Shown in pieces: positions 32,128 through 43,825 of a stretch of DNA of 64,000 nucleotides. The stretch lies in NCBI GenBank assembly GCA_029255685.2, contig CM055318.2, positions 13,025,001 through 13,089,000 of the forward strand. The letters are read 5' to 3'. Origin of the DNA: Silene conica. Its lineage: Eukaryota > Streptophyta > Magnoliopsida > Caryophyllales > Caryophyllaceae. The first letter of the stretch is position 1. Each line of letters starts with the position of its first letter. The position numbers and the translations under genes are program-made. A model generated the notes under the pieces. That model saw only the letters and a list, made by a program, of their open reading frames with translations, was not told the DNA's origin and did not search any database.

Positions 32128-33047
32128 TGATGCGTGTCGTTCATACACCAAAAATAAAAGCCTAGGTCCTACTAACAGAAGTTAGCGGTAAATAGGGTCG
32201 ATGTCCTCAGGGAAGCAGACTTATTCAACTAACAGTTTTTACCTATGGTCACAGAAATGGGGGGTTTTAAATTGTGTTAACTAAACTTCGATATAGAGAT
32301 ATGCAAAGAATAAGGACACGGAAAATAACACAAGATTGAGATAAAAAACAGGGAAAAGGTGTAACAACCCGGATTATAAAACAAAGGAAAAACATAATAT
32401 AAAAGAATATCAGAGTGTAACTCAATGATAACTGGGTTAAGGTGGCGGAAACACCTTGCCCAAATCCGGATCGATACTCAAATCGAAAACCAAACTAATA
32501 CATTATTCAAGGGTTCTTAAAACTTAAAGCAAAGGTCCTAAACAATTTATTAAGCTCGCTTCGCACATTCCCCAAGCAAGCATCAACCAAACAGCAACAA
32601 CCTGAACAACCTGAGAAGGGGGGTCGACAATCAGTCGGGAGTAACTAGATGCTCTCCCAGTCATGTTTACAACAATTGAATGTAACCAACAATCAATAAC
32701 AATTGAAATGTAAAACCAGTAAACATGCGAGATCATCTATACTCATGAAAGTCCAATCAAACTTACAATCATCTGAGGACATGCTACAACAATCATGTGA
32801 GGGTGATGACATGCATGCAAACTTACCATACCATGATATTTTTGACACTAGGTGAATGAAACCATACGAACCTAACCCATATACGACCACTAGACCACGA
32901 CACTTACTAAACCGGAAGTAACACACGACCCACAATAATCGAAGGCACAAAGCTAGCATTAAAGCATAGCAAAATATGGTGATACACGATCCACAGCAAC
33001 AAAAGGCACAAAGCTATCATCAAAGCATAGAGAATAGAGCGAACGTC

Positions 33048-33289
33048 GTTAGAGTGTATAACGCACTGCCTCTAACTGCTAGAGCGAGTAACGCACTGCC
33101 TCTAGCTGATGGAGCGTATAACGCACTGCCTCCATCGGTGTGGAGCGTATAACGCATTGCCTCCAAGGTACTATGTATAGCGTATAACCACTGCCTATAT
33201 GTCTAAGACCTGGCCAAACTCTCGGTGCAACAACCGTACACCGAACGACACTCGGGGAACAGAGCGTATAACGCACTGCCTCTGTTACC
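33048..33289. repeat. Array of six stem-loops with constant loop and covarying stems
   Basis: The loop CGTATAACGCACTGC (15 nt; small variants) recurs six times. The flanking arms differ from copy to copy yet pair each time: GTTAGAG/CTCTAAC (33048/33070), GCTAGAG/CTCTAGC (33078/33100), GATGGAG/CTCCATC (33108/33130), TGGAG/CTCCA (33141/33161), TATAG/CTATA plus wobbles (33176/33195), AACAGAG/CTCTGTT (33258/33280). Confidence 0.9.
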
Positions 33290-33568
33290 CCCCCGAACAT
33301 AGACCATACACCAAACCCCGAAGGGTTGCTCTGTTCATTCCGATAGTATACAAACGATACTACCGTCATCTATTCAAACCAGCAGACAACAATGCACAGT
33401 ATGACTGACTGTACTAACATGCGTGAATAACATCACGACTCAACTCAGTAGAACATCATAACAGACTGTCCTAATGTCAAATGCATAGAAGTATCCAACG
33501 ACATATGCAAACACAATATTATACAATCACTGAACACAACTCAACATGTGAAACAAGTATAAACAACC

Positions 33569-33964
33569 AAGGTTATAGTAACTTTAACTATAACATAAGT
33601 GATGGATGCGAGGTTATACTAACCTCGACTATAACTTCCACATATGGCTTGAGGTTAGTAACCTTAGCCAAACCATGCCACGAATCTAAAGTTATACTAG
33701 CACCAACCATAACCTTGAGTCATACTCAGGTTTACATTAGTCTCAGCTATAACTTTAACTCGCAACCCAAAGTTATATTAACTTCAGCAATAACTTTTAC
33801 TTGCAACTCAAAGTTATATAAACTTCAGCTATAACTTTGACTCGCAACTCAAAGTTATATTAACTTCAGCTATAACTTTGAGTCGTACTCAAGGTTGTAC
33901 TAGTTTCAGCTATAACCTTGAATCATATTTTCAAGGTTACACATACTTCAACTATAACCTTGAG
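33569..33964. repeat. Second stem-loop array, about 40-bp units
   Basis: At least six clear hairpins with an 11-nt loop close to TTAACTTCAGC. Examples: ACTCAAAGTTATA/TATAACTTTGAGT (33847/33871, 13 perfect pairs), CAAAGTTATA/TATAACTTTG (33809/33830), CAAGGTTGTA/TATAACCTTG with one G.T pair (33890/33911), TCAAGGTTA/TAACCTTGA (33931/33955). Earlier units (33572-33720) are more diverged. Confidence 0.85.
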
Positions 33965-35859
33965 CAACGCTCTTGGCCGTTACCCGTGTCGCCATCTAGG
34001 GTTTTCCTCGCAAACCCTAGTTGCGCGCACGACACCCATAACGAATTTCAACACATTATAAACCACAATTACGATAATAAGACATACATAAATATATGGA
34101 GCACAATTAATTCATGACAATAAATAATCAAACATGTACCAATCGTACAAACAATCATTAAATCATATTAATTACATCGATTGGCATAAACACAATTAAA
34201 AGAGAAACACCTAGTTACCTTTTTAGCAAATAAATCTAGAGCTCGTCGTCAACAACGTAGACGTCTTCTCCAGGTGAAATCTCCACGCCTTTAGTAATTA
34301 TCACACGTGCCAAAAGAGAGAACGAATCTAATAAATATACTAATTATATAAAACTATTAAAAATAAAACGCTTAAAACATGAGACTTACGACGAGGAAAT
34401 ATAGATCCAAAGAGTAGGATCAATCTAGGCTTGGAAAGCACGAAGGAAAAAGGACGAAGAAATGGCGGCACGAAACCCTAGGCGAAGGGGCGTGACACGC
34501 GGCACAAGAGGAGAGAAAAAGAAAGAGAGAATTAGGTTTAGGGTTTTGAGAAGATGTGGAAAAGAAAACAAAGGTTTGGTTTCCCCTCTTATATATAGAG
34601 AAGCTCACGGGTTTAATCCCAATTTAGGCCCAAAACTCCACCCAACACTCTATTCTCACGTGAGACTTGAGAGTCAAGTGGGCTTTCACCGAATTTCGAG
34701 CCCAACGAGCCAAATAAACAAGAAAATAATATTTTTCCCGAAATAAAATATGAAATATGGGAAAAAGGAATTAAATAAATATATTACGAAAATTAGGGGT
34801 GTTACAAAAGGAATACGTTGGGAATTCGGGTCGTTGTGTCTTACATATGACCGTCGTAATTGGGATAGGCCAATTATTGGTGGGAAAGGCTGGGTTATTA
34901 CGGTCAAGTGTCAAACCCGACTATACCTTCCGGTCTTAAGTCGCCCTAAGGTCGTTTTTGCTTAACTTCCGCTCTCACAAAAACTATTTAAAATCGATAA
35001 ACAAGTCTTACCCTTTCAACCTTCCGGTCTAGGTCGGGAATTAACTAGATGTAAGGTCTCATGCGTGCACTCACTAAACCGAACATAAAATAAATTGTTT
35101 AACGATTACTCCCACCAAAGACGGTCTAACCCGATTACTACATATCATATATTTGACACAACTCCCTCATCCCAACATATTAAGGATTTAGCTACTCATG
35201 ATGGGGTTAACAAAGATTATGACGATAACGAGAATTCTCGCATACGACATGATAAAATGATAAATAAAAATCAGATTATAAACAATAGGCAAGAAATTCG
35301 AAATTAACGAGAACAAAAGGGAAAGGGATGTGAACTTGGTAATCTTAAGACGGATATAAAAATGACAAACTAGCATACGAAACGATATGAATCAAACAAG
35401 GATATAGAGTAAATAGATTAAAACTGGAAATAAGGATTGACAAAGGGAATTGAACGAAAACAGAAAGTGAAAACAGAGACAAAGAAGGACGAGTAGAAGC
35501 AACGAACACAAACAACGAAAAACAGAGTATAAGCGTGTGAAACTGATCGGAAACGATAAACGGAAACAGTAGATAAAAACTGAACTAAGATTAGAAAAAT
35601 AAAGAGGAGAGAGGAGAGAAATTACAGTAACAAAGGTAAGGACAGGAATTGGAACGAAAGAACGAAAAAACCCGAAAATTGCTAATAATGTGACGGCTAC
35701 AAAAGTTCAGAGAAATAACTTCAGGTAAAAGAGTTTTTGAGAGTAAACTAGGGTCTGCAAAGTTTTGATGATGATCCCTAATGCTCTACAAACGAGCTCT
35801 TTAAATAGTAGAGGAAAAATAAACTGATGTAATAAATCAGTGAACACGAAGAGTCTCCA

Positions 35860-36175
35860 AGTTCTCGATCGAGGAAAAATTCCTCTCGATCGAGTACTTT
35901 TAGCTTCACAAAACGGTCGATCGATAGGTAGAAGGTTACTCGATCGACTTTTCTTCTTCAGCGCTTCTCGATCGATCACTTTGGCTTTCGACCGAGTGCT
36001 TCCTTCTTGGATACCTCTCGATCGAGCACAGGACAGCTCGAACGAGGACTTTTCTTCATCTGGACCCCTCGATCGAGCACAAGACAGCTCGATCGAGGAC
36101 TCTGCTTCCTCGATAGATTCTTCGACAGGCCCAGAAGTTGATTCTTTGCTTAAGACTTCTCGATTGAGGTGCAAC
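35860..36175. repeat. Cluster of CTCGATCGAG palindromes
   Basis: About ten copies of TCGATCGA or one-base variants in 300 bases, spaced by short CT-rich stretches ('gcacaggacagctcg'). The cluster is part of the outer nested LTR. Frames on both strands here derive from the repeat. Confidence 0.8.
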
Positions 36176-36387
36176 CGACCGTGGTTCTTCCATCAACTAT
36201 AGGAAAACAGTGCATTGAGGCAGAAAGAGCTCGGTTTCTGCTACTATTCGGTCACTATCTGCAAAATAGCAACACGAACACAAAGTAGCACATACGGGGT
36301 ATAAAATGATATAAAATCACCAAATATTACGAGAATGTGTGCTAAAACAAGACTAAAAAGTCTATACAAAATGCACACATCATTGTA

Positions 36388-36513
36388 GAAGATAACGTAG
36401 GAAAGAAAAGATTGGGTACAATACTCTGGCTGTATATATATGACGATATTGATTGAATAAGATTATCAAGAATAAACTTCATCACCAATCCCTCTTGTTT
36501 ATGAAATTTCTCA
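36388..36513 (+). repeat. Copia 3' LTR, right part
   Basis: Matches the second half of the 5' LTR (27304-27430) and ends TTTCTCA, followed by the TAAAT duplication. Confidence 0.95.
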
Positions 36514-36543
36514 TAAATAGATTAGAAGTTGCTTATTAATATA

Positions 36544-36801
36544 CTCCCTCCGTTCGATTCCACTTCGCGGCTTTGTTTTTTGTACACTATTCACAAGTGA
36601 ACATTTAATCTCAATTTTCTCCTAATACGTAAGAGAAAACATATTCATGTGTGGTCTTGTTTGATTCGTCTTTACGAGTACATTGAAATTATCTAACTTT
36701 TATAATTTTTGCAACTACGTAGCTAAAGATATTTAACATGTAAAACGTGCGTTGGTAAACATAAAAAAGCAAACCCGCGAAATGAAATCGAACGGAGGGA
36801 G
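36544..36801. mobile_element. Stowaway MITE (Tc1/mariner type)
   Basis: Ends CTCCCTCCGTTCGATT... with about 26-bp inverted repeats (two mismatches) and a TA duplication (36542-36543, 36802-36803); 258 bp. It lies 25 bases from the copia element. Confidence 0.93.
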
Positions 36802-37343
36802 TATTTAATTTCGCCAAAAAGAAATTTGAAATGAGAAAAATTAAAAAATAAAATATGAGGCATGTCCTAAGAAGGAAAAAAAGCCTCAAATTATTGAAAG
36901 TTACGTGGGAGCAAAAAATTCGAAAGAGAAAATAAATATTTCCCATGTCTCATTTTATCATACTTTTATCATATATGAAGGCTTTATTTCATTTTTCCGA
37001 GTTTTTCTTTAACTGATATATAAATATCACTCGTTATTATATCTTGTGGGGTTTTTTATCATTAAAATTTGTTTAATTTGAAAATTTTATATTTTCAAGA
37101 TTTTGTAATAAAAGAAATGAATAACTATTACGGAGTACATTATAATTTATTGACCCCAAAGTTAAACGTTTCTGGCAACGCTACTCACTATCATTGCCAT
37201 CTTAAAACGATTAGTTTTACATCTAATCTTTTAAATCAAACAATTTGTAATTTTATTACATATAAATATACTTGTTGATGTACAGATTGTTATGTGGTGC
37301 AAATGTGCAATATACAAAGCATATGTGACACTATAGTATCCTG
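36802..37343. other. Spacer, nothing recognised
   Basis: AT-rich; short frames only. Confidence 0.35.
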
Positions 37344-37490
37344 CTTAAGACAGATGTTATTTAAAATTAAAACGGATCAAATACCACCAAATATGGATAA
37401 ATAAGAAAAAATTGTCATTTTAGGTGACAAGTGAAATGATTTGGTATGTATTTGATCCGTTTAAGACGGATAATGATGATTGAAATGAGA
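37344..37490. repeat. Degenerate MITE of the ACGGATAT family
   Basis: The left has 'cttaagacagatg' and 'aaaacggatcaaatacc'. The right has 'ggtatgtatttgatccgttt' and 'aagacggat', then 'tgaaatgagaatttgtga', an end also seen at 6130-6155 and 6510-6525. Confidence 0.5.
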
Positions 37491-38192
37491 ATTTGTGATT
37501 AATCAAGATGCCGAGGGTGGAAATTTGAAACCGTAAGCTATTGTGACGATACCTCAATCTCAAGTTCATAACAATTAGGCCGCTCTAGCCTTTTATATGC
37601 AGAATATGACATTATAAATGTAGATGGGCATAACCATTGCAAAAAGATTTTATAGATAAAAGTAGATTTATGAAAAAGTATAGTCGCAATACGTAAATTT
37701 AATAGCATCATCTAAAGGACGTGGTCCATTTGTGGAAGAATGAGACTCATGAAAGCCATGGACCATTGATTAAAAATTAGACTTTTAAAAAGGAAGCTGC
37801 CTTCTATAACTGTTTATACGAATTTAATTGTATTTTTGCATTTAAATGGAATATCTATAACTTGAATTATGGAGTTTCAGCTTTTCAATTTTGAGTAAAA
37901 GTTTTTAAAAAAATTACAGGCTTAAATTCATTCATTACTGCTGGGTTTTCTGGGTTTCAGGTAGCTAGAAATAACCCACTGCAACTGCACACATGCTTTA
38001 CTGTCACACTGTCAGTAACTGACTTGATAGTAACACAATATTAACTCGTCATCTTTATTGATTTCAGTCCCCCCACACCATTTTTACTCCAATTTTTTCA
38101 AACTATATCGGTCGTAAATTTGTGACGGATCAAATATTATCAACTTAAATAGAAAAATACAAATTATTTGACATTCTCTATGTTTTATCTTA
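37491..38192. other. Spacer, nothing recognised
   Basis: AT-rich spacer without coding or clear repeats. Confidence 0.35.
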
Positions 38193-38527
38193 GACCATCC
38201 CCAAGCAAAAGGTCGATTTAATCGAGTCAATAACATATTAACCATTAATCTCACCTTATTGACATTCACCCTCTTTTACCCTCCCAAGCAAAAGGTCGAT
38301 TTAATTGAGTGAATAACATAGTTTTTCTTTTCTTTTTTTTTCTTTTTCTAATTTGTAACCAATGAGAATTTGCCACATAAGGGGTCAATAGTTGAGTCAA
38401 TTTACTCCACCTTGGGTCACAAATTGACCCTCAACAATCTTGGGTCAATCCTAATTTTCTATTAATTGTAATTAACTTGACCCAAGCAAACAATTTACCT
38501 AGCAATTGACCTTGCTTGGGGATGGTC
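38193..38527. mobile_element. Tourist-like (PIF/Harbinger) MITE
   Basis: Terminal inverted repeats GACCATCCCCAAGC / GCTTGGGGATGGTC with a TTA duplication (38190-38192, 38528-38530); 335 bp. Inside, 'ccaagcaaaaggtcgattta' occurs twice (38201, 38284), so the left end is internally duplicated. Confidence 0.88.
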
Positions 38528-39426
38528 TTATATACCTAAATGTGAACTAGACCCTTCATATATTCCCTGTATTTTATCTTATATATTTAAGTAGGTGAAC
38601 TTAACCCGTGATAAATGTGCGACGCAATGTTACAGATATACAATCATACTCTATAGTCAATAATGCATGCAAGTGATGCAACGTTCCCATCCGTGATATT
38701 GTAAGTTTGTAACTTGAATTGACAAAGTACATTTTATTTAAGAATAACTAGTTTAGACCATGTATAATAAATGCTTGATATATTGAGTTTTTTTATATTT
38801 AATAAATTACTTAAAGTATATAGTAGTGATATCTTGTTAATTACTCATAATTCTCATCATTGTATTTTGTTTTGAGAAGTTGTAACGGACAATTAATTAA
38901 GAGAATTAATTAAATGTGCTGAAATTTATTTTAAATGAAATTTATTTTATACCACAAAGTTAATGATTTTTTAATCTCTTTTTTTTTTGTCATAATAATT
39001 GCGATTTACAATTTTGTTTTATATATTTAGTATGGGTCAAGTAATTCTCTAATAATAATAATATTTAAAAAAGCTTTAATAATTTGTAGTTTTATATAAA
39101 TATAATTATAAGTTTATTTATTTACTAGGTAAATGTACCTAATTGTAATAGGTTTCTTTATTTAAGAAGATGGTTTTTGGAGTAATTCATGGGCTATCCG
39201 CCTATACCACCAATTGTACCAGTTATACGGTGTAAAATCTGAATTTTTAATAAAGTATTCGAGTTTTATTTATTTTAGAGGATATAAACTTTATTAGAAA
39301 TATTAGAACTCATCCATTTACACATTAAAAATATAAACTTGAATTAGCTCAGAAAAATACACACAAACTCAAATACTTATACATTGGTTGTACAATGCTT
39401 ATTAGATAACTAGAAGTTGTATTGAA
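38528..39426. other. AT-rich spacer
   Basis: Very AT-rich. No coding frame or recognisable element. Confidence 0.35.
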
Positions 39427-39860
39427 TCAATCGTGAAACATACCGCCATGTTGTATATCTCCCACCTCCCGAGTCCCGACATGTACATGAACATCTTCCT
39501 TCTTCACCACCACCGGTACGCCGCCGACCGACAACAAGAACAACACCAAACTACCATCATCCAGTACCCTAGCGGACGACCACCATCATTGTCGGTCAAA
39601 TCTGATTAAGGGAGTGTGGGAATCAAGGTCGTCGTAGGGTGGTGAGGTGATCGGAGCAGGGGGAGGGGGTACGGGACATGGGTATGAAGTCGACCACTTT
39701 GAGGTCTTCCTTCAATAATATTGGCCGGATTTGGTGCGGAATAAGTAGAAAGGGAGAAAAAAAAATTAATTGGTTGAGTGATGAAAAGATGACAAGGGTA
39801 ATAGGGTAAAATCCATACGTGAAAAAACACGTCCCTAAAAATAGAACCAAAATATGAATA
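39427..39860 (-). mobile_element. Fragment of the Mutator-like family seen at 6629-7293, with GC-rich insert
   Basis: The right edge on the minus strand reads TTTTTAGGGACGTG then 'GGATTTTACCCTATTACCCT', like the left end of the 6629 element ('tttttttagggacgtgc', 'tttaccccctta', 'cccttgtcat'). The inside (39480-39720) is GC-rich ('caccaccaccggtacgccg'), unlike its surroundings. The other end was not found. Confidence 0.45.
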
Positions 39861-40052
39861 TATTATGGGATAGCTTTGGGCTTTTTTCTTTTTAAACCGG
39901 GCCTATTATAAAACTGTCGTAAAGAAGAGTTGGTATTTCAAAATATTAGCCCAAAGTAGCCCGATAAACACCATTAGACCATTAGGTTGGTCTGGGTAAA
40001 TAAGCCCATAGAAAGGTAAACAGGCCAAAAAGACATCTTGTATAGTTATATA

Positions 40053-40092
40053 CTAGTTTTTTTGCCCGTGTAACGCACGGATTTTGAAATGT
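40053..40092 (-). mobile_element. Helitron 3' end
   Basis: CTAG(40053-40056)TTTTTTTGCCCGTG..CGCACGG: the same terminus as the other Helitrons, with a partly decayed hairpin. The matching TC end on the right was not found, so the extent is unknown; the tandem repeats to about 43.8 kb could lie inside it. Confidence 0.55.
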
Positions 40093-40839
40093 GTTGCAAT
40101 TAAAGTGTTTTGTACTACTTATTTTAGTTGTAAAATATTAATTGTGCATTTAATATTTGATATAATATTGTTTTAGACTTCAGTCATTTACTAATTTAAC
40201 GTCATGTCATTAATGGAAAAAAGTAGAGAATATCCTATTTAGTTGGCAAATGAGCTATGAGAGAAATGGTGAAGGAATGAAAGATTCAAATAATACACTG
40301 AAATGATATAATGTAGTTAAGTATGTTACCATCATTTTCATCATAAAAAAAAACTCAATTAAAAGTTAATGATATAATATTGACAAAACATATACTCCAT
40401 TCATTTTTTTTCCAATGTTCCAACATTTCATTTCGCACAATTTAATCTAATTTTTCCTTTCATACTTGGTAAAATAATTAGCATAAATATTTTCTTTTAT
40501 TTTTTATATTTACAATGATACAATTGCAACAAAAACTTCCCATTACAACATTTTTTTATACACACCCCTACATATTTCCAAGAACACCGAAACGAAAAAC
40601 AATATATAGTCATTATTCCACATTAAAATTTATATCCTTACTAAATGAAGTATTCGATTGGATTGAAAGGAGTATACCATTTGATTATTTGGTTTTGTAT
40701 GTAACAAAGAAATAAAATTTAGTTTATACACATGATATTTTAAACGTTTTTAGCCTATATTTATACTATTTGTCGAGTCTTATTTTCATATTATAAAATG
40801 TTTTAAATAAAATTTATTTGTCTACCTTCTCCAATCAAT

Positions 40840-42240
40840 ATATCACCGTATCCATCGTTTTCCATATTCAACCATGTCCACCCGACTAATCAACCAAGCC
40901 CATCAGAATTAACCTTAACCATATTCATATCCCTAAATAACTCATCCCCACATATGGATATATTTTCTTATCTCCTAAATCACACTGTAAATGTCAGGGA
41001 GTAATTCTACCCGTCGAGTACTATTCTCATCCACCTAACCAACTTAACCATCAAATCAAGTGTAAAATGTATTCCTGAAAAACCCAGCATGCCGACATTT
41101 ACTTGTATTACTACAATTAATACACTCTTCAACATCAGAGAGCAACCCTACTCTCAAGATACTTACCTCCTCCCTCAAAAACCCTACCCCCAAGACACTA
41201 ACCTCTTCCCTCAATACATATCTACCCCTACTCATAAATAAAATAAACACATCCAATTTATAGCCAACCTCCACCCTATAACAAACAAAATTGAATATAT
41301 ATACATCTTACCTCATAGATTTTTAGCCTATTGTCACAACATCTATGTCTTTGTTATTTTCACAAAATAGAACTTTGAAATAAAATTTATCTACCTACTT
41401 TCTTAATTCTTCTAATCATTCCCTTTGTACATACATATCCCTTTTCCACACCATTTAGGTATTCGCCATAGCCTTCTCGACTAACTATCCAACTTGACCA
41501 ACAGAATCAACCGTATCTCTGAACAACCCTAATTACCTGTAGACATTTTCATGTACAATTCAAATCAGACTCTTATAAACGTCGGAGAGTAACCCTATCC
41601 CCGAAGATACATACCTACTCCCTCGAGACTTATCTTCGATATCCTTACAAAAATTGACACATCCAATGTAAAATCAACCCCCACCCTATAAGACAATGTT
41701 CCGCTATAAAAAATTAGTTGAAAATATGGAGGAAAAAAAACGAATATGAACTATAATAAACTATAATATAATACTAATTAAAAAATAAATATGATATTTT
41801 TTACGGCTTACTTCATCCGTCTCGAAAACACCATTTGTTTGTCATTACTTTGTTGTTTATGAATACCTTCTAATACCCACTTACATTTAATCTCATCACC
41901 ACAATTATTGTATTGAACTCACCTACATCATTACGTTCTTTATTATTTATATTTATATTTATATTTATACTCCTTAAATCGTAATTTGATAACCCAACTA
42001 ACCAACTTGATCATCAAAATCATCAACTGTATCTCTGAACAACCCCGACCTATTTGCTTGTACTACTCAAATCAGTAATCACACTATTAAACGTCGGATA
42101 GTAACCCTACCCCTGAAGTCACTTACCTCTTCTCTCAAAATCTATCTACCCCGTCCCCCGTAAAAAAAAATTGTCACTCTATAACACAATGTCCCATCGG
42201 TAAAGAATAAGGTGAAAATATGGCGGAACAAATATATTGT
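40840..42240. repeat. Degenerate long tandem repeat, about 450-510-bp units
   Basis: Three blocks share the order 'aaccaacttgaccatcaaa', 'gtatctctgaacaacccc', 'cttgtactac', 'gtaaccctacccctgaagt' and 'acttacctcttccctcaaa'. The anchor 'aaccctac' falls near 41144, 41588 and 42099. No coding. Confidence 0.65.
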
Positions 42241-42664
42241 TGTTTATGAAATACATTTCAATACTTATTTAAAATACACGTCATCCACAAAATTATTCCC
42301 CTTGACCTACCTACATCATTCTGGTCTTTAATATTTATATTTACAGTCCTTAAATTGAAGATTGACATTTTTTGGATTTCTCTAAAGTATAATATATTTG
42401 ACATTTATTTTATTTCCTTTTAATTAGTTAAAGAAATTATCTCATTTCTTTCGCATAATTAAGTATGAAGGTGTATAATATTCACTTGAATAATAGTGCT
42501 ACAATTGTACCAAAAAATAGTAGTAGTGCTTCTAATTTGGTTGAATGAGTACGTGATTGATCGTAAATGTTCCTTTTAAGTAGAGATGTGCATATAGTTA
42601 AATATTTAACTACTTTCATTTTACTTCAACGCATTCTGAATCCAGGCGTAGGTATTCATTATAA

Positions 42665-43706
42665 GTTTGAAGGGTCAAATAATATGAAATTGAAAAGAAC
42701 ATAATACATAAGGAAAAGTAACAAATTTGTCTCATATCCCGATGTATAGGACTATTTTTAACCCATTTTAATGTTAAGACGAAGATGAAATAAATTAGTT
42801 CTTTCTTCCGCTTTCCCATTTACATTTTTAATAGAAATATTGAATAAAGTCAATAGTCTTAAATAGTAAGTATATAAATATTAAAGAATAATGTACTAAG
42901 TCGAATAGGAAAATTGTAAATAATCAATTATTTTCTAATTCATTTCTCATTTGCATTTTTAATAAAAGCGTTGAATAAAATTAATAACCTTAAATAGTAA
43001 GCGTACAAATCTTAAAGATTAATAATATTCTAAATCTAATAGGATACTGTTCTAAATGTAATAGAAAAATTGTAAATAATTAACTATTATTAAGTTTTCT
43101 AATTTTAATAGAAAAATTGTAAATAATTTATTATTTTCTTAATTTCTAATTCTAATAGGAAAATTATACATAAATTTCTAATTCTAATTCTAGTTTGAAG
43201 GGTCAAGTAATATGAAATTGAAAAGAACATAATACGTAAGGAAAAGTAACAAATTTGTCTCATATCCCGATGTATAGGACTATTTTTAACCCATTTTAAT
43301 GTTAAGACGAAGATGAAATAAGTTAGTTCTTTCTTCCGCTTTCCCATTTACATTTTTAATAGAAATATTGAATAAAGTCAATAGTCTTAATAGTAAGTAT
43401 ATAAATATTAAAGAATAATATACTAAGTCGAATAGGAAAATTGTAAATAATCAATTATTTTCTAATTCATTTCTCATTTTCATTTTTAATAAAAGCGTTG
43501 AATAAAATTAATAACCTTAAATAGTAAGCGTACAAATCTTAAAGATTAATAATATTCTAAATCTAAAAGGATAATGTTCTAAATCTAATAGGAAAATTGT
43601 AAATAATTAACTATTTTTAAGTTTTCTAATTTTAATAGAAAAATTGTAAATAATTTATTATTTTCTTAATTTCTGATTCTAATAGGAAAATTATACATAA
43701 ATTATT
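42665..43706. repeat. 528-bp tandem duplication, about 97% identical
   Basis: Copy 1 (42665-43192) and copy 2 (43193-43706) both run from 'gtttgaagggtca' to 'aggaaaattatacata' with few substitutions and small indels. Within each copy, shorter 'ctaataggaaaattgtaaat' units recur. Matching minus-strand frames in both copies (42616-42819, 43105-43347) are not gene-like. Confidence 0.93.
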
Positions 43707-43825
43707 ATTTAATCATCTATTTTCTAATTTTCTAATTCTAATAGAAGAATTGTAATTTTATAAATTATCTCCTAATTCTAGTAGGAAAATTGTAAATAAA
43801 CCGTTATTTATTAATAATAGTGTTT

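Larger units (their letters stand above)
32360..34806 (-). mobile_element. Innermost solo LTR, gypsy (Tekay/Del-like), third nesting level
   Basis: The ends are TGTAACAACCC and GGGGTGTTACA with a perfect 5-bp duplication AAAGG (32355-32359, 34807-34811). It is 2447 bp with no coding. The same terminal style occurs at 56010-58837, where a PBS follows. Orientation minus is inferred: reading that strand, TATATATA (34591-34598) sits about 210 bases from the LTR start and is followed by a leader with 'AAACCCTAAACC'. It contains two stem-loop arrays (33048-33289, 33569-33964). Confidence 0.88.
32128..36382 (-). mobile_element. Nested LTR-type insertion (probable gypsy solo LTR), itself interrupted
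   Basis: The ends are TGATGCGTG... and ...CACACATCA with a 5-bp duplication TTGTA. Excluding the inner insertion it is about 1.8 kb. No PBS, tract or coding is present, so a solo LTR is the simplest reading. Orientation minus is inferred: on that strand a TATA-like 'CTATTTAAAGAGC' precedes the GATC-rich part, and the end 'GGTGTATGAACGACACGC' resembles the 3' end of plant Tat/Ogre-type LTRs as I remember them. The lineage is tentative. Confidence 0.8.
27186..36513 (+). mobile_element. Ty1/copia retrotransposon (defective), 3' LTR interrupted by nested insertions
   Basis: The 5' LTR is 27186-27430 (TG..CA, 245 bp) and the PBS starts at 27431. Broken gag-pol follows, then a polypurine tract, then the 3' LTR in two pieces (32015-32127 and 36388-36513). 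The 5-bp target duplication TAAAT is perfect (27181-27185, 36514-36518). Without the nested DNA (32128-36387) the element is about 5.1 kb. The short LTR fits small copia lineages such as Ale/Retrofit; the lineage is not certain. Confidence 0.95.

Noticed and set aside
33048..33289. CRISPR-like array (constant 15-nt repeat, variable spacers)
   Set aside because: This is plant DNA inside an LTR. The 'spacers' pair with each other across each repeat to form stems, and there are no cas genes or leader.
33481..34117. 117- and 79-codon frames in the inner solo LTR
   Set aside because: They are read-through of the stem-loop repeat units and have no protein features.
35707..36202. 155- and 120-codon frames with Ser/Arg/Asp-rich repeats
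   Set aside because: They arise on both strands from the CTCGATCGAG palindromes within the nested LTR.
42616..43347. Two similar minus-strand frames (67 and 80 codons) suggesting a duplicated small gene
   Set aside because: Their similarity comes from the 528-bp tandem duplication. The composition is AT-rich with no domain and the ends differ.
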